64,000 bases of DNA, taken from contig JAJFZO010000583.1 of assembly GCA_021397835.1 (NCBI GenBank), positions 2,083,348 to 2,147,347 on the forward strand. The letters are read 5' to 3'. A program made the position numbers and the translations under genes. Positions 46,600 to 57,673 of this stretch are shown here, piece by piece (positions within the stretch are counted from its first letter, which is position 1; each line of letters opens with the position of its first letter). The notes beneath the pieces are model-generated. The model was given only the letters and a program-made list of their open reading frames with translations, did no database searches and was not told the DNA's origin. This stretch comes from Moringa oleifera (Eukaryota > Streptophyta > Magnoliopsida > Brassicales > Moringaceae).

Positions 46600-47512
46600 C
46601 TATGTTTTTCTTCTTCTTTTTTACTTGATTTTTCGTTCTCATATAAACATGTAGTTTAAAGCTCTTGATAAAGTTCTCACACAAACTGATCTATTTAACT
46701 TTATATTTCATGACAAATAATGAATTTATGAAATTATTTTCATGTATTTATAAAAAAGTTTCCAATATTTTTCAAAACTTCTTGATAGTATTTATTTCTT
46801 GATAAACCATGTATGGGAAGTCTTTCTTTCAGGTACTTTTATTTTAATAGCATTAGCTTTAGTCACATTACTTAGAACCAAATAGATTAACAAATTCAGC
46901 TCAAGTACTGAAAAATTTACCAAATTTAATTAACCAAATGTAATCATACATCTGAGACATGATTAGCTTTCTATGCAAACAATTGTTGCAAGAAGTGCTT
47001 ACCCTGAGCTAAAAGACTAAAGGGGATCCATTTAAGGCAGATTCTAATGTTCAATTCAATATAATCTTATAAAAGATAAAACAAACAAAACAAAACATAT
47101 AATTACTATATTTATAATATAATATAATTATATGATGAGTTGAGAAGCACTTTCAAGATTTCACAACAAAACATACTATGCTTAGATAAAACTGGGAGAT
47201 GCCGGAGAATTTGATTATGAAGAACACATAGTTGATACATGCCTTCCACAAGGCTATGACAAGATCTTCATGTTAAATGCAAACATAAGTAATTCATGAT
47301 GATGACTTACGAAAAAGTTCTCTTAATAATATTTGTTTCACAATGGAAGATACTACTATTTATTTGATTCTTTCCAAATTACCATGATTAGCTTATTTTT
47401 TCGATTTGTTTATACCAAAACATTTGAAACCATTTTTGAAGCTTATAGCTATTGTGAAAACTTTATGTCTTGCTAAGATATTTGGATTCAATCTTATCAA
47501 GAATTTGTATGA
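46600..47512 (+). pseudogene. F-box/DUF295 pseudogene remnant
   Basis: The left part (46,600-47,130) is the dispersed module also seen at 2,360 and 36,205. From 47,138 the DNA follows the F-box coding sequence from about residue 195: 'gagaagcactttcaag' (RSTFK), 'gataaaactggga...gagaatttgat' (DKTGNVGEFD region), 'ccttccacaag', 'gcaaacataagtaattc'. It then drops out and returns with 'atatttggattcaatcttatcaagaatttgtatga', equivalent to the C-terminal IWIQS...QEIV and stop. Stops, indels and a missing middle make it dead. The sequence between shows that the dispersed module derives partly from F-box gene decay. Confidence 0.75.
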
Positions 47513-47815
47513 TGGAGTCATATTGACAAATACAACGTTTTAACTATTTTTATATTGTCTTTAATTATAAAAGATATTAAAAAAAAGGACTAAAAATTGA
47601 TATTATTAAGAATTTGTCTGATGGAGTCATACTGACAAATACAATGTTTTAACTATTTTTGTTTTGTCTTTAATTATAAGAGATGTTGAAAAAAGGACTA
47701 AAAATCCATCTTATCATGAATTTGTGTGATGGAGTCATACTGACAAATACAACATTTTAACTATTTTTATCTTGTCTCTATTTATAAGAGATGTTAAAAA
47801 AAAAGGACCAAAAAA
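47492..47815. repeat. Three tandem copies of a ~108-bp repeat at the F-box pseudogene end
   Basis: Units start near 47,492, 47,598 and 47,706. Each begins with the decayed F-box stop-codon region ('gaatttgt.tgatggagtcatactgacaaatacaa'), then 'ttttaactatttttnt', 'tgtcttnaattataagagatgtt' and an A run with 'ggactaaaaat'. The repeat unit therefore spans a former coding end and its 3' flank. Confidence 0.85.
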
Positions 47816-48799
47816 TATATGGTTTTAACTTTCCAAATTTTATTGGTGTTTTAAAAATATAAGGTATAAATTCTTAACAATGCACTAATTCCATTCAATT
47901 TTGGTCAGTTACCTACTAAACTTCTAACATTTGATAATTAAGCATCAACTTCTAGTTAGAGTAAAAAGCTAATTAAAATAAAAAGAGTTGCTTACTGAAT
48001 CTTACATGATCAAATAATATTTTTCATGGTTCAACTACGAAGAAATTATAGTTCTTTGTGTTTTTAACCATGAGATGCAAATGATGCTAATTAAAATGTT
48101 GAAGAAGAGGAAGTTTCTGGTTGGAGAAAGATCTTGCAATGATGATTGGCAAATGAAGTGTTAAATTTGGAGTAGAGAGTGAAAAGGAGAAAAGAGAAAC
48201 CTTGGAATACACATAAAAAGTTATGAAATTGCTTTCTTTTCTTTTTAGCCTTGTTTGTTTTGGTTTTGTACTATTGCTCCTTTATTTTATTCCTTTAACA
48301 TGGGTTTGTGAGAAAGAGAAAAAAAGAGAAGAAATTGTCTTCTATGCTTTCATTGAAATAAAAATGTTTTAAGTTAAAAAAAATTCGCTTCGGTTTTTTC
48401 CCGTTTAAGTAATTCAAATCATTCAAATGAATGGGCTATTTTTGTGTAACTTTATCAATCGAGGTTTAATTATTCAGGATGTATTTAAAGTGGGATTTGT
48501 TTGGACGGACAAGGTTAAGCATCAGGTTTTACATGCTTGTTAACCTCTAATCTTTCTTGAGTCCAACACCATTTAATAAACTTCTCACGCATAAATTGTT
48601 TTATGATGTTCTCTTTATGAGCTAAAATATGAAAATTACAATACTATTGAAAGACAAATGATAGATCAATTGGGGATACATTTCAAACTTCGAAAATCAA
48701 AATATTATAAACTTCAACGGATCAATGAAAAAACAATTAAATATATAATTCTTTATACTTTAGATTCATATAGTATTATTGACAAAACCATTAATTCCA
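47816..48799. other. Minus-unit spacer without its gene, plus 3' flank of P1
   Basis: From about 47,860 it matches the spacer that normally lies upstream of a minus-strand prolamin-like gene ('cttctaacatttgataatt', 'ggagaaagatc', 'cctttaacatgggtttgtg'), but the expected gene on its left is missing, replaced by the F-box remnant. The part from about 48,390 is the 3' flank of the next gene. I see no gene. Confidence 0.6.
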
Positions 48800-49156
48800 T
48801 TAAGCGGAAGGTGCTGGGGAAATAACAATCAACAAACAATCATCCCAAACTTGTGTGATCTTTGATAGTTTCGTTGAATCTTTTTCCTTATACTTGGGAT
48901 TTTCCAGTTCTGGTTTCGCGAGTGCTTCATGAAAAAATTTGCCTTGTACCACGAGCTCATCACAACATTTAAAGCTCATACTACCCAAGTCGAAGGTGCC
49001 ATACTTGATCTTTACCACACAACTAAAGTCTAAATTATACTGAAGACAATGGTATCTTTCTACAATGTTCTCCTGTGCAAAGCCTTATGAAACCAAGATC
49101 TCCATTCGTACCAAAAGCAATAAGATCATGGTTGAATAAATGCTGAAATTCGACAT
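48800..49156 (-). pseudogene. Prolamin-like pseudogene P1
   Basis: Full 357-bp length on the minus strand with ATG at 49,154-49,156 and TAA at 48,800-48,802. Codon 24 is TAA in place of CAA, ending translation inside the signal peptide. The fifth cysteine is Phe ('KFFHEALAK'). Codon 28 is still CAG. The downstream part stays open (72 codons), but without a signal peptide it would not be secreted. Counterpart of A-P1 (14,704-15,002). Confidence 0.88.
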
Positions 49157-49702
49157 GATTTGTGAGGTGAGAAATGTTTGTTGTTCCAAATGGGTGAGAT
49201 GTTTTTTATTGATATTCATGGTATAAATGAAATAAATTAATATATAATAACAGAGGTTTCAAACTTGGAAAATTTTCCTCGCGTAAATCTCTAATTCATA
49301 TTAATGTCATTCAAATCATTCAGACAAATGGACTATATTAGTTCAACTCAATTAATCCAGGTTTAATAACTTGGGATATATTGAAACTAAGATTTGTTTG
49401 GCATGAGTGAGGTTAAGCCTTAGTTTTTACATGGTTGTTACCCTCTAATCTTTCTTGAATCAAATATCATTTAATAAACTTCTCATACACAAATTGTTTT
49501 GCGAAGTTCTCTTTATGAGCCAAAACGTGAAAATTACAACACTATCGAAAGACATGTGATAAACCAATTGTAAATATGTTTCAAACTTGGAAAATCAAAA
49601 TATTATATTATAAACTTCAATGGATCAATGGCAAAGCGATTAAATATATAATCCTTTATCCTTTAGATTCATATAGTATTATTGACAAAGCCATTAATTA
49701 CA
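49157..49702. other. Promoter of P1 and 3' flank of P2
   Basis: Includes a decayed TATA region of P1 near 49,237-49,248 ('aattaatatataata'), the run 'ggatatattgaaact' and the conserved 3'-flank blocks. This interval is only 546 bp, much shorter than the ~1,360-bp interval in the intact array, so most of a spacer has been lost between P1 and P2. No gene. Confidence 0.6.
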
Positions 49703-50059
49703 TCAAGTGAAAGGTGCTAGTGCAATAACAATCGAAAAACAATTATCCCAAACTTGTGTGATCTTTGATAGTATCGTTGACTCTTTTTCTTTATACATGG
49801 GGCTTTCTAATTCTCATTTTGCAAGTGCTTCATGACAAACTTTTACTTGTGCCACCTGCTCTTGACAACATTTAGGGTTAATGCTACCCACATCGAAGAT
49901 ACTAGAATTGATCCCTCCTACACAACTCAAGTTTAACTTATACACAATACAATGGTTTCTTTTTATGATGTTTTCCTATGCAAAGCCTTGTGGAGCTAAG
50001 TTCGCCAATCCTACTAAAACCAATAAGGCCATAGTTGAATAAATGCTAAAATTCAGCAT
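49703..50059 (-). pseudogene. Prolamin-like pseudogene P2
   Basis: 357 bp, ATG at 50,057-50,059. Stops: TAG at codon 28 (from CAG) and TGA at codon 82 (from CGA). All six cysteine codons remain. Other changes such as 'CVGGINSSIF' for CVAEIKSGIF fit loss of constraint. Counterpart of A-P2 (15,549-15,904), which shares the codon-28 TAG. Confidence 0.88.
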
Positions 50060-51415
50060 GATTAGTGAGGTGAGAGATTTTTTTTATTGCAAATGGGTGA
50101 GATGTTGTTGGTTGATGCTCATGCCATAAGTGAAATCAATTTATATACAGTAAAGAGATATTTAATCTCGAAGCCGTGTCACATTAATTTCAATTGCCGT
50201 ACATGTAACTACATCATCTTTATTGCAACCTCCAACAACGTTCAAGTTAAATCATTAATTATGATAAGGAAAAAAAGAAAAGAAGTTACGTTTTCTATAT
50301 ATTATCAGGTAATTACAAAAAAATTTAAGATATTAGAATGGAAAATAAGACGTCAGCCTAAAGAAAAGTAAAATTAAACTAGTGTACTTATCTATATTTA
50401 TCTTATTTTTTCAAGCATTCATATCTTTATGACAATGTAAAACTATAAGGTATAATTTATTAACAATGTCTGAGTTCCTTTTAATTTCAGTCATTAACTT
50501 GCCAAAATTTTAACATTTGATAATTAAGCGTAAACGTCTCCTCTGAGTGATCGAAAGCTAAAAGATAACTTGTTGCTTATTAAATCTTAAATGATCGAAT
50601 ACTATTTTTCATAGTTCAATGAAAAAGAAACTGCCATTCTTTTTATTTTTAACAATGACATACAAATGATGCTGATTAAATCTTTAAGAAGAGGATGCTT
50701 CTAGCTCGAGAAAGATCCTGCAATAATGATTAAGAAACAAAATGTTAAACTTAGAATTGAGTGCAAAATAGAGGAAAGAGAAACATTGGAATTCACTGAA
50801 AAAGTTATGAAATTACATTCATTTCTTCTCAACCTTGTTTTTTTATTGGGTCATTTTTTATTAATACTCCTTTACTTTGTTTCTTTAACATTGGTTTGCG
50901 ATAAAGAGAAAAAAAGAGAAGAAATTGCCTTGCATGCATTCACTTAACAAAAAATGTTTTAAGCTCGAAAAAAATATTCAATTCGAATTTTCCCTGTGTA
51001 AGTCCCTAATTCATATTAATATCATTCAAACCAACCAAACAAATGGATTATTTTAGTTCAACTTAATTAATCGAGTTTAATAAGTTGGGATATATTGATA
51101 GTGGGATTTGTTTAGAGGGAGCAAGGTTAAGCCTTAATTTTTACATGGTTGTTACCCACCAATCATTCTTGAATCCAACACCATTTAATAAACTTCTCAA
51201 AAAATAATTGTTTTGCAAAGTTATATGTAGGAGCCAAAACATCAAAATTGGAACACTATCAAAAGACATGTGACAGACCAATTGTCGATACATTTCAAAT
51301 TTAAAAAATAAAAATTTCATATTATAAACTTTAACGAATCAATGAAAGGCAATTAAATTTATAGTCCTTTATCCTTTAGATTTATATAGTATTATTTACA
51401 ATACCACTAATTTCA

Positions 51416-51772
51416 TCAAGCAGAAGGTGCTGGTGAAACAACAATCAAAGAACAATCATCCCAAACTTGAGTGATCTTTGATAGTATCGTTGACTCTTTT
51501 CCCTTATGCTTGGGGTTTTCCAGTTCTCGTATCACGAGTGCTTCATGACAAACTTTACCTTGTGCCACCAACTCACGAAAACATCTAAAGCTGATGGTAC
51601 CTACGTCGAAGATACCAGACTTGATTTATGCCACACAACTCAAGTCTAACTTGTACTTAAGACAATGGTATCTTTCCACGATGTTTTCCTATGCAAAGCC
51701 TCGTGGAACTAAGACCGCCATTCCTACCGAAACCAATAAGACCATAATTGAATAAATGTCAAAATTTGACAT
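51416..51772 (-). pseudogene. Prolamin-like pseudogene P3
   Basis: 357 bp, ATG at 51,770-51,772. Stops: TAG at codon 28 and TAA at codon 49 (normally GAG in 'CVAEIK'). The adjacent cysteine pair is Cys-Phe. Reading from codon 50 on resembles the intact minus-strand genes closely. Its promoter keeps a TATA-like 'tatataaa' on the minus strand near 51,855-51,862. Confidence 0.88.
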
Positions 51773-53123
51773 GATTAATGAGGTGAGAAATTTTTGTTGC
51801 TTCAGATGGGGTGAGATGTTGATGGTTGATTTTCATGCCAAAAGTGAAATCATTTTATATACATCAATGAGATATTAATCTCGAAGCCGTCTCACGTTAA
51901 TTTCAATTACCATGCATGTAACCACATCATCTTTATTGCAACCTCAAATAACGTTCAAGTTAAGTCATTAATTGTGATGAGGAAAAGAGAAAATAAGTTA
52001 CAATTTTTTACATATTGTTAGGTAATGACGAACAAACTTAAGAAATTCGAATGGAAAATCAGACATCAACCTAAAGAAAAGTAAAATAAGACAAGTGCAC
52101 TTATCTATATGTATCTTATTTTTTCAAGCTTTCCTATCTTTATGACAATGTAAAATTGTAAGGTATAATTTGTTAACAATGCCTGAGTTCCTTTTACTTT
52201 CAGTCTTTAAGCTACCAAACATTTAACATTTGATAAATAAACATAAACGTCTCGTCTGAGTGATCGAAAGCTAAAAGATGACTTATTACTTTTTCAATCT
52301 TAAATGATTAAATACTATTCATGGTTCAACGAAAAAGAAACAGTTAGTCTTTTTATTTTGAACTACGATATCCAAATAATGCTGATTAAATCTTTGAGAG
52401 GAAGATGTTTCTAGCTGGAGAAAGACTGTGCAATAATTATTAAGAAACAAAATTTTGAACTTAGAATTAAATGCAAAATGGAGGAAAGAGAAACGTTGGA
52501 ATTCACTGAAAACGTTATGAAATTGCTATCTCATCTTTTCAGTCCTTTTTTTTTTCATTTTTTACCGTTGCTCCTTTATTTTGTTTTTTTTAACATGGGT
52601 TTACGAGAAAGAGAAAAAAAAAAGAGAAGAAATTGCCTTTGCGTGCTTTCACTTCACAAAAAATGTTTTAAGCTTGAAAAAAATATTCAATTCAAAATTT
52701 TCCCTGTAAATCCCTAATTCATACTAATATCATTCAAACCGTTTAAACGAACGGATTATTTTAGTTCAACTTAATCAATCAAGGTTTAATAAGTTGGGAC
52801 ATCTTGAAAGTGGGATTTTTTAGAGGGAGCAAGGTTAAGCCTTCATTTTTACATGATTGTTACCCACCAATCATTCTTGAACCCAATACCATTTAATAAA
52901 CTTCTCAGAAAATAATTGTTTTGCAAAGTTATCTATAAGACTCAAAACATCAAAATTGGAACACTAACGAAAGACATGTGATAGACCAATTGTCAATACA
53001 TTTCATGCTTCAAAAATAAAAATTTTATATTATAAACTTTAACGAATCAATGAAAGGTGATTAAATTTATAATCCTTTATCCTTTAGATTCATATAGTAT
53101 TATTGAAAAAACCAGTAATTTCA

Positions 53124-53486
53124 TCAAGCAGAAAGTGCTGGTGAAATAACAATCGAAGAACAACCATCATAAACTTGAGTAATCTTTGATAGTATCATTG
53201 ACTCTTTTCCCTTATACTTGGGGTTTTCTAATTCTCGTATCACGAGTGCTTCATGACAAACTTTGCCTTGTGCCACTAACTCGTGACAATATTTAGAGCT
53301 GATGGTACCCGCATTGAAGATACCAAACTTGATCTCTACAATACAACTTAAGTCTAACTTGTACTTGAGACAATGGTATCATTCCACAATGTTTTCTTTT
53401 TCCTGTGCGAAGCCTTGTGGAACCGAGATCACCATTCCAACTAAAATCAATAAGACCATAGTTGAATAAATGTCAAAATTTGACAT
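53124..53486 (-). pseudogene. Prolamin-like pseudogene P4
   Basis: 363 bp: two extra codons just after the signal peptide ('QEKENIVE' for QENIVE). One stop, TGA at the codon equal to Arg-34 of the intact genes (AGA to TGA), directly before 'YHC'. The CC pair is Tyr-Cys. The rest is open and close to the intact genes, so this is the least decayed dead copy and the nearest relative of the live array to its right. Confidence 0.88.
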
Positions 53487-55380
53487 GATTAGTGAAGTGA
53501 GAAATTTTTGTTGCTTCAAATGAGGTGAGACGTTGTTGGTAAATGTTCATGCCATAAGTGAAATCAATTTATATACAGCAATGAGATATTTAACCTTGAA
53601 GCTGTGTCACATTAATTTCAATTACCATGCATGTAACTACATCATCTTTATTGCAACCTCCAACAACGTTCATGTTAAGTCATTAATTATGATAATGAAA
53701 AGAGAAAATAAGTTATGTTTTCTATATATTGTTGGGTAATTATGAACAAACTTAAGAGATTAGAATGAAAAATAAGAAGTCAGCCTAAAGAAAAGTAAAA
53801 TAAGACAAGTTTACTTATCTATATTTATCTTATTTTTCAAGCTTTCCTGTCCTTATGATAATGTAAAACTATAAGGTATAATTTGTTAACAATGTTTGAG
53901 TTCGATTTAATTTCAGTCTTTAACTTGCTAAACTTTTAACATTTGATAATTAAGTGTAAACGTCTCATTCTAGTGAGTGAAAGCTAAAAGATAACATGTT
54001 GCTTATTGAATCATAAATGATCAAATACTATTTTTCGAGGTTCAACGGAAAAGAAACAGTCATTCTTTTTATTTTTAACGATGACATCCAAATGATGTTG
54101 GTTAAATCTTTAAGAAGAAGATGCTTCTAACTGGAGCAAGATCGTGCAATGATGATTAAGAAACAAAATGTTGAACTTGGAATTGAGTGTAAAATGGAGG
54201 AAAGAGAAACGTTAGAATTCTTTGAAAAAGTTATGAAATTGCTTTCACTTGTTTTCAACCTTGTTTTTTTTTTTTTTTTCATTCTGTACCATTGCTCCGT
54301 TACTTTGTCTCTTTAACATGGGTTTACTAGAAAGAGAGAGAAAAAAAAAAAAGAAATTGTCTTGTGTGCTTTCATTGAAAAAAATACGTTTCAAGCTCAA
54401 CGAAAATATTCAATCCAAATTTTCCCCGTGTAAATCACTAAGTCATATTAATATCATTCAAACCGTTCAAACGAATGGATTATTTTAGTTCAACTTAATC
54501 AATTGAGGTTTAATAGGTTAGGATATATTGAAAGTGGGATTTTTTCAGAGGGAGCAAGGTTAAGCTTTCATTTTAATTTTAGTCTTTAAGCTGTTAAACT
54601 TTTAACATTTGATAATTAAGTGTAAAGTCTCGTCTGAGTGATCAAAAGCTAAAAGATAACTTGTTGCTTATTAAATCTTAAATGATCAAGTACAATTTCT
54701 CATGGTTCAACGAAAAAGAAATAGTTAGTCTTTTTATTTTGAACGATGACATCTAAATGATGCTGATTAAATCTTTGAGAAGAGGCTGCTTCTAGCTGGA
54801 GAAAGATCCTGCAATGATGATTAAGAAACAAATGTTAAACTTGGAATTATGTGCAAAATGGAGGAAAGAGAAACGTTGGAATTCACTAAAAAAGTTAGGA
54901 AATTGCTTTCACATCTCTTCGGACTTTTTTTTTTCATTTTTTACTGTTGCTCCTTTACTTTGTTTCTTTAACATGAGTTTGCAAGAAAGAGAAAAAAAAA
55001 ACAAAAAAGTGAAGAAATTGCCTTGCGTGCTTTCACTTAACAAAAAACTTTTTAAGCTTAAAAAAAATATTCAATTTAAATTTTCCACGTGTAAATCCCT
55101 AATTTATATTAACATCATTAGAACTATTCAAATGAATGGATTACTTTTGTTCAACTTAATCAATCAAGGTTTAATAAGTTTAGATATATTAAAAGTGGGA
55201 TTTTTTTAGAGGAACCAAGGTTAAGCCATCATTTTTATAGGGTTATTACCCACCAATCATTCTTGAATCCAACACTGTTTAATAAACTTCTCAGAAAATA
55301 ATTGTTATGCAAAGTTATTGGTAGGAGCCAAACATCAAAATTGAAACACCATCTAAAAACATGTGAAAGATTAATTGTCA
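53487..55380. other. Spacer with a gene-less unit remnant
   Basis: Promoter and spacer of P4 run to about 54,565. There 'aaggttaagctttcatttt' jumps to 'aattttagtctttaagctg', which in other units lies on the far side of a gene. About 1 kb carrying the 3' flank, coding region and promoter of one unit is missing. From 54,580 to 55,380 a second spacer follows. No gene. Confidence 0.65.
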
Positions 55381-55387
55381 AAACGCT

Positions 55388-55699
55388 TCAAACTTGAGTG
55401 ATCTTTGATAGTATCGTTGACTCTTTTCCCTTATACTTGGGGTTTTCCAGTTCTCGTATCGCGAGTGCTTGATGACAAACTTTGCCTTGTGCCACCAATT
55501 CACGACAACATTTAGAGCTGATGGTACCCGCGTCGAAGATACCAGACTTGATCTCCGCCACACAACTTAAATCTAACTTGTACTTAAGACAATGGTATCT
55601 TTCCACGATGTTTTCCTGTGCAAAGCCTTGTGGAGCTAAGTTCGCCATTCCTACTAAAACCAATAAGACCATAGTTGAATAAATGCTGAAATTTGACAT
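55388..55699 (-). pseudogene. Minus-array gene 1, C-terminally truncated
   Basis: Codes for 103 residues, identical in its 103 residues to minus gene 2 except Gln for Lys at position 102, then TGA formed by 3'-flank sequence. A 166-bp deletion between two 'caaactt' motifs (equivalent to 56,944-56,950 and 57,110-57,116 in the next unit) removed the last 15 codons, including Trp-104 and the sixth cysteine, plus the start of the 3' flank. The TATA at 55,780-55,789 and the signal peptide are intact. It may still be transcribed and secreted with an odd cysteine number; I call it a probable pseudogene. Confidence 0.8.
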
Positions 55700-57063
55700 G
55701 ATTAGTGAGGTAAGAAATTTTTGTTGTTTCAAATGGGGTGAGATGTTGTTGGTTGATGTTCATGCCATAAGTGAAATCAATTTATATGCAGCAATGAGAT
55801 ATTTAATCTCGAAGACGTGTCACATTAATATCAATTACCATACATGTAACAACATCATCTTTATTGCAACCTCCAACAACGTCCAAGTTAAGTCATTAAT
55901 TGTGAGAAGAAAAAGTGAAAAGAAGTTACGTTTTCAATATGTTGTTAGGTAATCACGAACAAACTTAAGAAATTAGAATGGAAAATAAGAACTCTTCCTA
56001 AAGAAAAGTAAAATAAGACAAGTGCATTTATCTATATCTATCTTATTTTTTCAAGCTTTCCTATCTTTATGATAATGTAAAGCTATAAGGTATAATTTGT
56101 TGACAATGTCTGAGTTCCATTTAATTTCAGTCTTTAACCTGCCAAACTTTTAACATTTGATAATTCAGCATAAACATCCCCTCGTAGAAATTTAAAGCTA
56201 AAAGATCACTTGTTGCTTATTGAATCTTAAATGATCAAATACTATTTTCCATGGTTCAAAGAAAAAGAAACTATCATTCCTTTTATTTTTAACGATGACG
56301 TCCAAATGATGCTGATTAAATCTTTGACACGAGGATGCTTCCGGAGGGAGAAAGATCCTGCAATGATGATTAAGAAATGAAATGTTGAACTTGGAATTGA
56401 GTGCAAAACGGAGGAAAGCGAAACGTTGGAATTCACCGAAAATGTTATGAAATTGCTTTCACTTCTTTTCAGCCCTATTATTATTATTTTTTTTTTCATT
56501 TTTTCCCATTACTCCTTTACATTGTTTCTTTAACATGGGTTTGCGAGAAAGAGAAAAAAAGAGAAGAAATTGGCTTGCGTGCTTTCACTTAACAAAAGAC
56601 GTTTTTAGCTCAAGAAAAAAAATATTCAATTCGAATTTTCCCCATGTAACTCCTTAATTCATATTAATAACGTTCAAACCGTTTAAAGGAATAGATTTTT
56701 TTAGTTCAACTTAATCAATCGAGATTTAATAAGTTGGGATAAACTGAAAGTGGGATTTATTTAGAGGGAGCAAGGTTAAGCCTTAGTTTTTACATGGTTG
56801 TTACCCACCAATCATTCTTGAACACAACAAAATTCAATAAACTACTCAGAAAAAAATGTTTCGCAAAGTTATCTATAAGAGCCAAAACATCAAAATTGCA
56901 ACACTATCGAAAGACATGTGATAGACAATTTGTCGATACGTTTCAAACTTCGATAAGAAAAATTTAATATTCTAAACTTTAACGAATCAATGAAAGGCGA
57001 TTAAATTTATAATCCTTTATCCTTTAGATTCATATAGTATTATTGACAAAATCATTAATTTCA

Positions 57064-57420
57064 TCAAGCGGAAGGTGCTGGGGAAATAACAATCGAAGAA
57101 CAATCATCCCAAACTTTAGTGATCTTTGATAGTATCGTTGACTCTTTTCCCTTATACTTGGGGTTTTCCAGTTCTCGTATCGCGAGTGCTTGATGACAAA
57201 CTTTGCCTTGTGCCACCAATTCACGACAACATTTAGAGCTGATGGTACCCGCGTCGAAGATACCAGACTTGATCTCCGCCACACAACTTAAATCTAACTT
57301 GTACTTAAGACAATGGTATCTTTCCACGATGTTTTCCTGTGCAAAGCCTTGCGGAGCTAAGTTCGCCATTCCTACTAAAACCAATAAGACCATAGTTGAA
57401 TAAATGCTGAAATTTGACAT
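57064..57420 (-). CDS. Prolamin-like secreted cysteine-rich protein, minus-array gene 2
   Basis: The precursor has 118 residues: signal peptide about 1-27 ('MVLLVLVGMANLAP', cleavage likely after GFA), then mature QENIVERYHC... with cysteines at 37, 46, 64, 65, 75 and 107 as in the plus array, and the 'ISPAPSA' end. Against the plus-array mature protein it carries, for example, Arg-34, Lys-41, Ala-57, Thr-59, Ser-61, Val-74, Gln-77, Ile-81 and Asp-105. The family and likely role are those given for plus gene 1. An upstream in-frame TTG would add 11 residues before the signal peptide; the ATG at 57,418-57,420, 90 bp after the TATA (57,501-57,510), is preferred. Intronless. Confidence 0.9.
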   Translation of the reverse strand: MSNFSIYSTMVLLVLVGMANLAPQGFAQENIVERYHCLKYKLDLSCVAEIKSGIFDAGTISSKCCRELVAQGKVCHQALAIRELENPKYKGKESTILSKITKVWDDCSSIVISPAPSA

Positions 57421-57500
57421 GATTAGTGAGGTAAGAAATTTTTGTTGTTTCAAATGGGGTGAGATGTTGTTGGTTGATGTTCATGCCATAAGTGAAATCA

Positions 57501-57620
57501 ATTTATATGCAGCAATGAGATATTTAATCTCGAAGACGTGTCACATTAATATCAATTACCATACATGTAACAACATCATCTTTATTGCAACCTCCAACAA
57601 CGTCCAAGTTAAGTCATTAA
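57501..57620 (-). promoter_or_regulatory. Core promoter of the minus-array genes (gene 2 shown)
   Basis: Read on the minus strand: GCATATAAAT at 57,510-57,501, preceded by CTCATTGCT, then further upstream TAATTGATATTAAT near 57,560-57,547, TTGCAATAAAGAT near 57,590-57,578, and TTGGACGTTG near 57,608-57,598. The TATA-to-ATG distance equals that of the plus array (90 bp). Copies sit at 55,780, 59,221, 60,941 and 62,663 for the other genes. Confidence 0.7.
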
Positions 57621-57673
57621 TTGTGAGAAGAAAAAGTGAAAAGAAGTTACGTTTTCAATATGTTGTTAGGTAA

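Larger units (their letters stand above)
33841..51075. repeat. Segmental duplication, copy B
   Basis: Counterpart of 1-16,928. It keeps about 1.8 kb (46,720-48,520) and about 360 bp (41,575-41,935) that copy A lacks, and it has lost 2.4 kb of the CACTA-like element. It gained or kept about 400 bp at 43,306-43,700 downstream of the F-box gene. Beyond about 51,075 copy B continues into further minus-strand prolamin-like units, where copy A instead meets the plus array. Confidence 0.85.

Noticed and set aside
57421..57453. N-terminal 11-residue extension of the minus-array proteins
   Set aside because: It also starts with TTG, and it would place charged residues before the signal peptide. The ATG at 57,420 aligns with the plus-array start.
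57404..57673. 89-codon plus-strand frame divergent from each minus-array gene
   Set aside because: It runs from the signal-peptide codons through the TATA and promoter in antisense. Its length and C-terminus change among units and pseudogenes, so conserved promoter DNA explains it.
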